Assembly (NCBI RefSeq): GCF_035582795.1
Contig: NC_134365.1
Span: 137,295,077 to 137,359,076 of the forward strand
Origin: Mycteria americana
Lineage: Eukaryota > Chordata > Aves > Ciconiiformes > Ciconiidae
Direction: 5' to 3'
Length of the DNA stretch: 64,000 nt
Of the stretch, positions 10,701 to 22,700 are shown in pieces. Under the pieces are notes generated by a model. That model saw only the letters and a list, made by a program, of their open reading frames with translations. It was not told the origin of the DNA and did not search any database. A program made the translations under genes and the position numbers. Positions within the stretch are counted from its first letter, which is position 1, and every line of letters starts with the position of its first letter.

Positions 10701-13700
10701 ACTGCAGCTATGGATTAGAGGATTGATCAGCAATTGGTAGGATTGATTCTGTGTATTTGAGAACAGAATTATTTATGACATCTGATTATTTCAAGGACAG
10801 TCACTGAAGACTTTGTGCTGTGTTGGACATTCTCCATTTATTAACAAAATCCAACTTTTGGAATATTCTTCTTCTTCTACCTGAGTCAATTATATTGAAA
10901 CTTTTTATCTGAAAGAAAAAAACAAAATAAACCTGACCTAAATTAGGGCCAAGTGGTTTCAGCCACAGAATTTCTTATATAAGTAATAACAGTGGTGCCA
11001 TTTCTGTTTCTGGCATATCGTGGCTCTGTTTGGATACGTTTGCTTCCTGCAAGTGTTATTACTTGCAATGACTTTTCTCTTTTAACCTGTAACTGCTCTG
11101 TTAGTAGATGTTAGTTGCTATTTGAGCTTTCAAAATGTGTCTTTCCAGCCTAACGCCACTGGCGAACAGAAGACAAAACCAACACAGAACAGTGTTCGAG
11201 CGCTGAGGGGTCTAGGCTTGTCTCCAGATTTGGTGAGTCAATAAATACAGATTTTTATTTATAGGTCATCCTGAAGTGTCCTTGCATAACCTGTGTTCAA
11301 AGAATAAGCCTTAGTCTCCCATGAAAGAGAAGAATTTTAGAAGAAATGCAACATATATGCTGCACTGCTTCACTAAAGCCACAGGAAATCAAATTACTCA
11401 AACTGACTTTGTTAACTTAATTCAACTAACTCCTTGCAATATTTTGGGACTATAGCTATGTTCTTCTTCTAAAGGGATCTTTGCAGAAAAATCAGTCTGC
11501 ATTGCTAAAAATAATCTAAAGTCTTGGTTCACTTTGTGGGAAGACCTAGAATGCTTCTGGCTTCTAACATTCTTTCACAAATTTCTTTTTATGCATGATT
11601 AAGAAGAAGCAATCCTACCTTTGAAGTACAGCCTTTAAAAATATTCCTGTTTGGAAATATAAAATGTGTGGGTGAATCTTCAAAGTAAGGTTCCCCAATT
11701 TCTTTCATAGAATCATAGAATAGTTTGGGTTGGAAGGGACCTTTAAAGGTCACCTAGTCCAACCCCCCCACAATGAGCAGGGACATCTTCAACTAGATCA
11801 GGTTGCTCAGAGCCCTCAACCTGACCTTGAATGTTTCCAAGGTTGGGGCATCTACCACCTCCCTGGGCAACCTGTTCCAGGGTTTCACCACATTCATTGT
11901 AAAAAATTGCTTCCTTATATCTAGTCTGAATCTACCCTCTTTTAGTTTAAAACCATTACCCCTTGTCCTATTGCAACAAGCCCTACTAAAAAGTCTGTCC
12001 CCATCTGTCTTATAAGCCCCCTTTAAATATTGAAGGGCCACAATAAGGTCTCCCCGGAGCCTTCTCTTCTCTAGGCTGAACAACCCCAACTCTCTCAGCC
12101 TTTCCTCATAGGAGAGGTGCTTCATCCCTCAGATCATTTTTGTGGCCCTGCTCTGGACCTGCTCCAACAGGTCCATGTCTTTCCTGTGCCGAGGGCTCCA
12201 GAGCTGGACACAGTACTGCAGGTGGGGTCTCACCAGAGCAGAGCAGAGGGGCAGAATCACCTCCCTCGACCTGCTGGCCACGCTGCTTTTGATGCAGCCC
12301 AGGATACGGTTGGCTTTCTGGGCTGCGAGTGCACATTGCTGGCTCATGTCTGGCTTTTCATCCACCAGTACCCCCAAGTCCTTCTCTGCAGGGCTGCTCT
12401 GAATCCCTTCTTGCACCACATAGTATAGTGAACCTAAAGCCAGCAACTTTCACCTCACGCCAGTTGGCAAATGATGACAAATGCTCAACTCTTTCCATTC
12501 TTTCTCCTCAGTGCTCTAGTATGTGCTTATTCCCTGGATGCAGTGTTTGCCTCCCTGGCACTTTTCCTTGGGAGCAGAGAGGAGACATAAGTAGATTTCG
12601 GCTCCCTGTTGTGATACCTGCCATTGGAGACGTTAATGTGCTTGGTCAAGTGTTGATAGCACTGAAGCCAGGGCAGCACAGCTTCAAATGCCTGTACAGC
12701 CCCAGTTCAAACTTATACTCCTGTCTTCCTGAGCTGCAGCTGGTGCAGCTGAAGACACGCTCTGTTTCTAGGTCTGCTTCAGGAACAGAAAAGGATAATT
12801 TTACTCTCTCATGTGAGGCTGCTTGTTAAGTCAAAGGATATTTTTCATACTTGATTCTGGAAGTTGTTGAGCACTTTCCATTCCCATGAAGTCTACTGGG
12901 AGAAAAAGCTTCCTAGCCCTTCTCAGAAATGAGAGTAGTGAGAATAGTCACTGTTCCTGTATAATATTTATATCCTCAAAAAGGAAAAATGGTGCTTAAA
13001 AGGATAATGACACAACTAAATTTTGTGTTGTGCTTCTTTCTGATTTTTTTTTTTGAACTCTTGCATTTTACATTTATCAAAAAGCATGTTTATAACTACA
13101 AAACCAATGGCTTTATAAATAGGCTATGTGAAGGATGTGTTAGGTAGCTTCAAGTTGTTGTGACCTGGGAACTGTAATCAACTTGTGGAGGGAAAGACTT
13201 TTATTAATGCAGTGCTGCTCTATATTCCAAGCTTCAGGGCCTAAATTTCAAAATCTCTCGAGGTCCTAATCGCATATGGAAAGTTGCATGTGATTTTTGA
13301 AGGCCTTTCAAAAATAATTTTGAAGGCCTTTCAAAAATAAATGTGAAGATAATTGCCAGTGCGTGACTTCCCCACCCCCTCCCCCAATTAATTTTAAAAG
13401 CCTGTTAAGTATGTGTGTGTAATAAAAGGAAAACAGACTAATCTAGTCATTTTCTCACATCTTGAGTTCTTGCCTGGGGCAGTTCTGGGACTGCCAGAAG
13501 TGCAGTACTTTTTTTTTTTTTTTTTTTAAACCGCTGCTGTTGACCACTAAAGCATAGAGAGATTACACTCTGAGCAAAGCCTCTTGGTGCTGTTGTAAAG
13601 TTGCTTGGGCACTGCTTCAAGAAAATCTTTAAATGGTTGTTCTCTTGGGCAGGGGCCTAAGGCCAAGACAGCACATGGGGAAGCTCCTAGAACAGCAATC

Positions 13701-16700
13701 AGGAGGGCTTCCTTCATAAGCTGTGCTGCCGGGCTGCCTGACCTAAACTTGGCTAGCCCTGTTCTTAATACCTGCTGCCTCGCTGTCTGGTTCCAGGCTT
13801 CCCTGAGGTGGCATGCTGGGCCATTCTCAGCTGTGTATGTGCAGGAGCCTTTATGTTCTCCATGGGGTGTTCTGAGTGCTTAATTGAATACGCTATATCT
13901 GCAGATATAATCGACTCTGTTACAGCATTTTGAAAACTGATTATATGCTTGTCAGTGCTGCCCTATTCAATTGAATTGTTCCTCATCTTCTTTGTATTAT
14001 GTTTCTTTGAGATGCATCTCCACCACTGTTACTGTAGTTTCGTATTTTAATGCCGGTTCTGATGTTTTTGATTTCTGTGACTCCATTAACTTTAAATTTG
14101 TCTCAGCAACATGGATGATAGATTTCAAAGTGGATCTAATCATGTGCTCATACCATCAAGGTTTATGGATTATGTCTTCAAACAGTACCCAATGTTTAAG
14201 TATAAATTGTGCTTAATTGAATAGAATGTACAAATTGTTTCATAATTCTTTTTTGATTATTAGAATGTGCGCTACTTTTCCCTTATACTTGGCATTGCTT
14301 TTCTATTTCTAGAATTTCTTGCAAGGGTAGGGGAAGTTAATTAGACTTCATCAATATCAGTGTAGCTAAGCTGCATTCTAGCAAGGTGATCAAAGATCAG
14401 CTACAGGTTTCTGAATAAAAAAAGGGCTTAATGCATTAAGTAGTTGCATTTGCTAGAAAGATGGGGAAAATAATGACTGTTGTGGTTTTAACCCCAGCCA
14501 GCAACTAGGCACCACACAGCTGTTTGCTCACTCCCCTCTAGTGGGATGAGGGAGAGAATTGGGAGATTAAAAGTGAGAAAACTCATGGGTTGAGATAAAG
14601 ACGGTTTAATAGGTAAAGCAAAAGCCGTGCGTACAAGCAAAGCAAAGCAAGGAATTCATTCACTGCTTCCCATGGCCGGGCAGGTGTTCAGCCATCTCCA
14701 GGAAAGCAGGGCTCCGTCATGCATAACGGTTACTTGGGAAGACAAACGTCATCACTCCAAACATGCCCCCGTTCCTCCTTCTTCCCCCAGCTGTATATGC
14801 TGAGCATGATGCCATATGGTATGGAATATCCCTTTGGTCAGTTGGGGTCAGCTGTCCCAGCTGTGTCCCCTCCCAGCTCCTTGTGCCCCCCCCCCCCCCC
14901 CAGCCTGCTCGCTGGTGGGGTGGGGTGAGCAGCAGAAAAGGCCTTGGCTCTGTGTCAGCACTGCTCAGCAGTAACTAAAGCATCCCTGTGTTATCAACGC
15001 TGTTTCCAGCACAAATCCAAAGCATAGCCTCATACTAGCTACTGTGAAGAAAACTAACTCTATCCCAGCCAAAAACAGCGCAATGACTTAATTGTTTAAC
15101 AGGATCATGCTACTTTCTGTTACACTTCCAGTATTCAAATAACTTAAGGCAGTAGTAGACTAAGTAATCAATACGCATGTTGAGAGAGCAGTTCTGCATT
15201 TCGAGTTAGTTGCCTGAAGTTACATAATGCAAAAAAACCCCTTCCAACAAACACTAAAACACATGCTTATTTTCTTTCTTGGTAAAAATTGTCAATATTT
15301 TCTAAAATTCCCAAGTTTTACATGAATCAGCAAAATAATAGCAGAATAATTGCACCAGGAAAAAAACCACAAAATTATGAAACAGTTTTCTTATCTTCAG
15401 CCTCCAATATAATATGCAATATAATATGCAATATAATGGCATATTTTGCAATATATTTGCAAATATATTTATATTTTGCAATATATTAAATTGCAATATA
15501 TATTTTATTTTGCAAAATATATTTTATATTTTGCAATATATTAAATTGCAATATAATTGCATAATTCTCCAATATAATATGCAATATAATATGCAAATTA
15601 ATTTGCATATCATGATATGCAAATGAAGAATTATGAAATAGATGCTGAATTACTGAAATAGTAGAAAACATGCATATAAGCTAAGTATTATTGCTCTAAA
15701 TTTAGCTGATAAGATCACAATATTTCTTTTGATTCATCGTATTATTCATACTGACAGAGCTGTTAGACTTTACGTAAAGAGTGTTACAATAGTAGCTACA
15801 AGAAAGGAGAACATGAGGAAGCAGTATTACAGAGAATGCCAAAGAAAGATTAAAGTATGGGCAGGTGACAGATTTACTTCTGCCTTCCTAGCACATATTT
15901 GTGCATGATGATATATCGTAGAACTCCAAAAGAGGGGAAGAGAAAACAGGCACATTTGTTTGTGCTGTGCTTCCAAAGGAGATTAATTTCTTCATGAACA
16001 GTATTGAGGATCTTCTGTTGGTTTGCCTAGTAAATATTTAAGATTTTTCCTTCTGTTATGATAGATTGTCTGCAGAAGTGCAAAACCTATAGAAATGGCA
16101 GTGAAGGAAAAGATTTCCATGTTTTGCCATGTGGAGCCTGAGCAGGTCAGTAGCTTACTGTTTTATTCATCATTACTTAAATATGTGGGAAAGCATACAA
16201 ATATTTCTGTGCATTTCTGTTTTCAGCTTCAGACTGTTTCATTAATATGTAAGTGTTTCTACAATTTTTATCTTGCTGTCATGTATACTATAGCACTTTA
16301 AAAATATTGGGAGTTTATAGGTTAAATTTTATGTCAAACAGTCATTAAGAATTTAAATGCATGTTATGTAAAAAGTTAATAAAAGGAATAGATTTTGAGT
16401 GCATGGTTAATTGCTATACATAGTTGTGAAGACTGTGCAGTTTCAAGCTATGGTTGGTTATTGTCCATAAATCATCTCGAGTGGTTATAAATAACAGATG
16501 AACAAAGTGCGGTTAAAGCTAGGGGTTTTGCTTATGTCCTGTCGTGGTTTGAGGCCAGTTGGCCACTAAGGACCACACAACTGCTCACTCACCCTCCACC
16601 CCCCCTGCCTCGGTGGGATGGGGAAGAGAATGGGGGAAAAGAAACAAACAAAAACAAACAAAAACCCCGTGGGTTGAGATAAAGACAGTTTAATAGGACA

Positions 16701-19700
16701 GCAAAGGAAGAGGAAAATAATAATAATAGTAATAATGAGAAAAGAATGTACAAAACAAGTGATGCACAATGCAATTGCTCACCACCCACTGACCGATGCC
16801 CAGCCTGTCCCTGAGCAGCGATTGCTGCCCCCCGGCCAACTACCCCCAGCTTATATACTGAGCATGACGCCATATGGTATGGAATATCCCTTTGGCCAGT
16901 TGGGGTCAGCTGTCCTGGCTGTGCCCCCTCCCAGCTTCTTGTGCACCTGGCAGAGCATGGGAAGCTGAAAAGCCCTTGACTAGTGTAAGCACTGCTTAGC
17001 AACAACTAAAACAACCCTGTGTTACCAACATTATTCTCATACTAAAATCCAAACCATAGCACTATACCAGCTATTAGGAAGAAAATTAACTCTATCCCAG
17101 CCGAAACCAGCACAGTATCCACCCCTTATTCTATACCATTTACGTCATGCCCAGGTTCTACAATTTCCAATACATTCAATTAATTTAATCCCCATTAATT
17201 TGAAGGATTTAAAAATCCTGCAGAAATGCCTTTGTCGATCTTCTCCAGCCAGGGAGAGACAACTGGAAGTTCAGTCAAACAAAAATGGTGTGTGTTTTTC
17301 TGGCAGTATCAGGCCATGTGTAAGCATGTACATACTGAGATTGCAATTGCAGTTATTACACCAGTCTAACTGGACCAAGAGTCCCACGTTTAACTGAACT
17401 TCCCTAAGAGGTCGCTAACAGGGAGGGAGCTGTCTTCATGGCACTGGGTTTTTTTCCACAGTTCTGCCTTTTAGGGTAGAAGGTCAATAGTGGTACCAGT
17501 CACAGCTTTCGTGACAAGCTGAGTATATGATCCCGAGCAGAGTGCTGCACTCTTCTTGCACTGTTCTGGCTAGCTCAAATGTCTGTCTGCAGCACTCCAT
17601 TGTGTAATATAGGTGTGTCCCTGGCAGTTAGACCCAGTAGACTGAACTGGGGTGCTGCTAGGTGCCGTACTGTGTTGCAGCCTTTTTTTTTTTTTTTTTC
17701 CTTGTCATAACTGCATTCATCAGAATTCTGCAAAGCCATTCTTTAGTCCCCTGTGTGTCTTGAAATCAATGAACCACTTCTGGATTTCAGAAGACGCTGG
17801 CCACTTGTCTATATATTCCCTAGAATGATCCTGGATTTCTTGTGAACTGAAGGATTGGATGCATCATCAGTCTTCTTCCTGGAGCTATGTGCAATGCCAG
17901 CAGAGAAGAAGCTACAGTTTATTTTGTGTCTAGAACTATGGTTTACAATCTCAAGGGGCTCAATCTTTTCAGTCTACCTTTCCCATTTATTTGCTGTCGT
18001 AGAATCACAGAATAGTTGAGATTGGAAGGGAGGTCATCTGGTCCACCCCCCCTGCTCAAGCAGGGCCACCTAGAGCCAGTTGCCCAGGACCGTTATTCAG
18101 GCAGCTTTTGAATATCTCTAAGGATGGAGACTCCACAGCCTCCCTGGGCAGCCTGTGCCAGGGCTCGGTCACCCTCACAGTGAAAAAGTGTTTCCTGAAG
18201 TTCAGAGGGGACCTCCTGTGTTTCATTTTGTGCCCATTGCCTCTGGTCCTGTCACTGGGCACCACTGAAGAGAGCCTGGCACGATCTTTGCACTCTTCTC
18301 TCAGGTATTTCTGTACGTTGATGAGATTTTCCACCCCCACCCCTGAGCCTTCTCTTCTCCAGGCTGAACAGTCCCAGCTCTCTCAGCCTTTCCTCAATTG
18401 AGAGATGCTCCATCCCTTAATCACCTTCATGGCCCTTTGTGAGCCATGGACTCTTTTCTAGTATGTCTGTGGCTCTCTTGTACAGATCATTAATGAAGAT
18501 GTTAAACAGGACTGGACCCAGTACTGGCCCTTGGGGTACTCTGCTAGTTACTGGCTTTCAACTAGACTTTGTGCTGCTGATCATCACCCTCTGGGCCCGG
18601 CCATTCCACCAGTTTTCCTCCCTGTCTGATCATCCTGCCCCTACATGAACAGGTTGTCTATGAGGATCTTACAGGAGACAGTGTTAAAAGCCTTCCTGAA
18701 GTCCAGGTAGACAATATCCACTACTCTCCTCTCATCTGCCAGGCCAGTCACTTCATCATAGAAGTTTATCAAGTTGGTCAAGTATGACCTCCTCTTGGTG
18801 AATCCATGCTGACTACTCCTGATGATTTTCGTATCTTTTGTGTGCCTGGAAATGGTTTCCAGGACTGTCATAACTAGTCCATGAAGACCACGTGCTATTT
18901 TGCCCACAGACTTCCTCTAAGTGGATTTCTTTTTTTAGTTTGCTTTTATCAAGTGAATCCTCCCTCCTCACTTCAGTGTATGTTCCACCAAAACAAAACC
19001 AGTGTCTTCAGCTTGTTTCAGGATTATAAGTCTCCATAGTCAGCATGGCTGTAACCTAGAGCAGCTAGTGATTCTTTCTTAATTCATATCTTTAGGATGG
19101 TAGCTGCCAAGTTTGGAAGAACAGTTGGATAAGCCTTATTCCTACTGTAGGAGGGCTGTGTTTACTGTATTATTTTTGCTGTTGAATGGGCACATAGAGA
19201 GGCATGGGGCAGCATGCATGTGTACTTATGTGATGAACAGAAGTAACTCCAGGATAACTAAGCGAGTATCCTTTACTTCTCGTTATCAGGGAAGAGAATG
19301 CTTGTACTCAGGATTCTGAACTCTGTGTCTTGTGTAAGCCAAGTGCAATGAATGAACTTAACTGCCAGCAGCTTGGACACGGTTTATAAATATGTTCTTA
19401 ACTAAATGGTCCTTGAATGGACTATTCTTATTAATTAATTACATAACCTAATTCACTAACAAACTTCTTGTAGGAGACTGTTACAACCTAATTGGGTCTG
19501 TTTTGTTAGGTTCCATTTGTATTTTTTCTTTCCCAGTTAATAGTCTTCAAGTTTGTGAGAGAGGGAGAAAGAAGTGTTAGCAAGCATGACTGCTTGTGGG
19601 GCCAGATGTTTATATTAAAACTGATGCATTGACAGGCTTGACAAACTATTTTTATATGATAGTGTGATGAAGAAGTGAAACACATTTTTACCTTTTGGGT

Positions 19701-22700
19701 AGCTTTTTCCTTGTAGATTTAGTGGAACCTTAAATATTGGCTGTGCTGCCCTGCCCATTCAAAAGAAAAGTATTTAAAAATTAGAATGTATGTAGAATAC
19801 AAAATGCATGTAGTATGCAAAAAATAAAATGTATGTTTCCTATGAAAAATTTTTAGGTAAGTCTTTTATGTTACGCTTTTTTTCGTTAGGTGATATTTAT
19901 CCATGATGTTTCTTCCACTTATCGAGTACCAATCCTGTTGGAGGAGCAGGGCATCATTAAGTATTTTAAACAGAGGTTAAATTTACCTATTGATGACCAA
20001 CCAAGTGATCTTCTAATGAAATGGAAGAAGATGGCTGACAGGTATTCTAACTCCTGCTGCTTATTTTAGAATTGTTTTAATTCAAGTTAGGTTTTTAGCT
20101 GCTGTGAAGTCACCAAACTGGACTGGGGTCAGTAGCATGCTGCTGGTCAACACTTGTGAATAGTCTGGGTTTAAAAACATTGTCATTTTTGAGATTTTAG
20201 AAGATGTTTTGTGAAGTTAAAGAAAAAGCAAACACAATTAAAATGTTTTCTTTGTGAAAGTTGGTGTAATAACCGAAAAATTTGTTTTTTGTCAGATATG
20301 AAAGGTTGCTGAAGGTATGTTCCATAGCTCTCGTTGGCAAGTACACAAAACTAAGTGATTGCTATGCATCTGTTTTCAAGGCTCTGGAACACTCTGCACT
20401 GGCAATTAATCACAAACTGGATTTAATGGTGAGGATGTTTCTGGATTTTGCTTTCAGGAATACTTTGAATATACTGTGCTAGTTCCCATTGTGTGAGACA
20501 GTTTTAATTCATGTGGAAATTAGAAAATGAATCATGCAGATAAATACAGACTGGCCAAGCATCTCATTTTTTTGAAGAATTGTTTACAGATTTAATTACT
20601 TTATTTGGAACTAAACTTATCTGAAAGGAACACTGCAATTATGCAAAACTGGATCTGATGAAAAAGCAGACTTTACCTGCAAGTTTATATTTACTATCAA
20701 AGGTAGGGTTCACTTGTTCTCATGAGACTGCTTATCATGTTAATGAGATTAGTTTAAAGACAGGAGAAAATAGGTAAATTGGAAAGCAGTTTAGTTTCTT
20801 TTTGAGATCCAGTACTAGAAGCTGTTGCTCTTCATTTCAGTTAATATTCTGACAGCCATCCATTTTATCTTCAGCAGGATTCTAATGATACCAGAATTGG
20901 GCCATAAACTTAGTTTCTCCAAGATGGTAGTTTCTCCAATAAAGGACTATTTAGGGATCTAATTTGTCTCCTTTTACTGAGAATAGAAAGTTCAACTACA
21001 CAGGGAAAAACTGTTACCAGCTTTCTCACTGGTGGAACTGTCAGTTTCTATTGCTGAGTTTTGTTGTTAGGGTTGGCAAGTCAGGGGCAGAGAAGCAGTG
21101 TGGAAGTGTGTATTATTATCACTTAATGGGTACAGAGGGCATCTTAGCAACTTGCAGTAGTAAAACAGTAATAAATGGTCGCAAAGTATCAGCAATGACA
21201 TGCTGCTTTAGAGTGATGATTCATTAAATGATATAAGATAAATTGATCAAAGTGGGCAGTTGTAGGCTGTACTGCACTCACTAGGTTTTGGTCTCTGCCT
21301 GTCTCTGATCGAGGCAAGTTTGTGTGTTTATGCACTTTGGTAACTGCTGAAAATTGCCGAACCCCGTGACCTTTGTTGATCATTTCATTTTTCATGATAT
21401 AAAAAATAGAAGATATTAGAGTGAAAATTTCAGCATGTCAAAAGCTATGCATGGGTTGCTTAGATAATGCTTGTGCAAGGCTGTTTCCACTCAGCTCTAG
21501 AAAGTTTCTTACTGGAACCAATCACTTTTTGATGAGGAAGGTCATTAATATCCAGGATGGCTTAACAGGTCACTAAAGGCAGCAGGCCAAAAGACATAGC
21601 CACCATTCTGTTGTCTCAGTCCATCTACCCCAGAAAGAAACAATGTGAGCACCTAGAACAAGCAGGGGTGCATGTGTACTTCTTTAATGAAGCACAGAGT
21701 AATGAATACATAGAAGTCTTGTTTACAGTGATATTTCCAGTATCTTTTGGGAGAAGATGATAAGTTCCCTAAACCAAGAACACTGAGTACTAAAGAAGGA
21801 ATTTCTCTGGTAACGTACTTCTGTTTGCTTGAGAACACAGGTCACCAGGAATGTATCACCTCAGGTGTTTTCTTTTGAGTGATTTGGTGGAGAAGGTGAC
21901 TAGCCCTGTACCAAGATAGCCCTGTACCAAGATAACCAATTATGTTTTGTACCCTCGCATCACTGCTTGGTTCTGATGGACTGTTAATCAGATGGTGAAG
22001 TAGTTGAAGCAGCTTGTGATGATGTAGAATGTAGTCTTCACCGTGGCTTGCGCTGCTGCGGGCTCTGAAATCACCCTGTTGTTTTCTCACAGTATCATTC
22101 TGCCGCTTGTCAGGCACAGCAGTCGGCTGCAAATCCCTCGTCTTTTGCTTCTCGTTGCTGTCATCCCAGAACCCTTTCAAGTAGGGGAGGCATGCAGAGA
22201 TGCACAAACAAAAGCGAACCTGAACTATTTTTTCTGTAGGACTTCTTTACTGGGAGGAGTGGGTTGATTTATTCTCTGGGGAGGGGGAAGAGGCCCTTCC
22301 TATCAAGAGAAAAGGAAAAAAAACAGAAACTGCTTATCTTAGTGTCCTTCTACTCTTGTCCTCTATAAGGTATGCCGAATGTGGAGTAGTATAGAGACAG
22401 AGAACTGGTTGCTACCTGTCATGTAAAACAGCTAGGGAGCCACTCAAGAAAACAAAATAACTTCATGTTTAATAAGAGGAAATATTTTCTACATACTAAG
22501 GAACTTATGCATAGTGTTCACTGCTAAAAAGTATCTCTGAAATTACAGGGACTGAGCAGAATTCAAGTAAACTTCATGTGTTTATGTGACTAAGAAGCCA
22601 ATTGGTAGGTATAATGGAAAATAAAAAAAACCCCCAACAAATAAAAAACAAAAGCAAGCCCCAAAAATCAACCACCAGAAACAGCTTAGGAAGAAATAGC

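Larger units (their letters stand above)
11233..16064 (+). other. CTPS2: CTPS2 intron 6
   Basis: About 4.8 kb. It contains a minus-strand CR1 copy, a 23-base tandem duplication, an ERV-L-type solo LTR and an AT-rich palindromic repeat, each listed separately. The rest is unremarkable. Confidence 0.85.
16146..19889 (+). other. CTPS2: CTPS2 intron 7
   Basis: About 3.7 kb, largely transposon-derived: an LTR at 16540-17114, likely retroviral internal sequence to about 17990, a CR1 copy at 18000-18925, then about 0.95 kb with no recognised content. Confidence 0.85.

Noticed and set aside
12329..12829. 166-codon open frame in intron 6
   Set aside because: The first part lies antisense to CR1 coding sequence and the rest has no recognisable protein content; no splice or start evidence.
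14478..17114. A single provirus with 5' and 3' LTRs
   Set aside because: The intervening 1.46 kb contains an intact CTPS2 exon with its splice sites and no retroviral genes, and the first LTR has its own 5-base target duplication.
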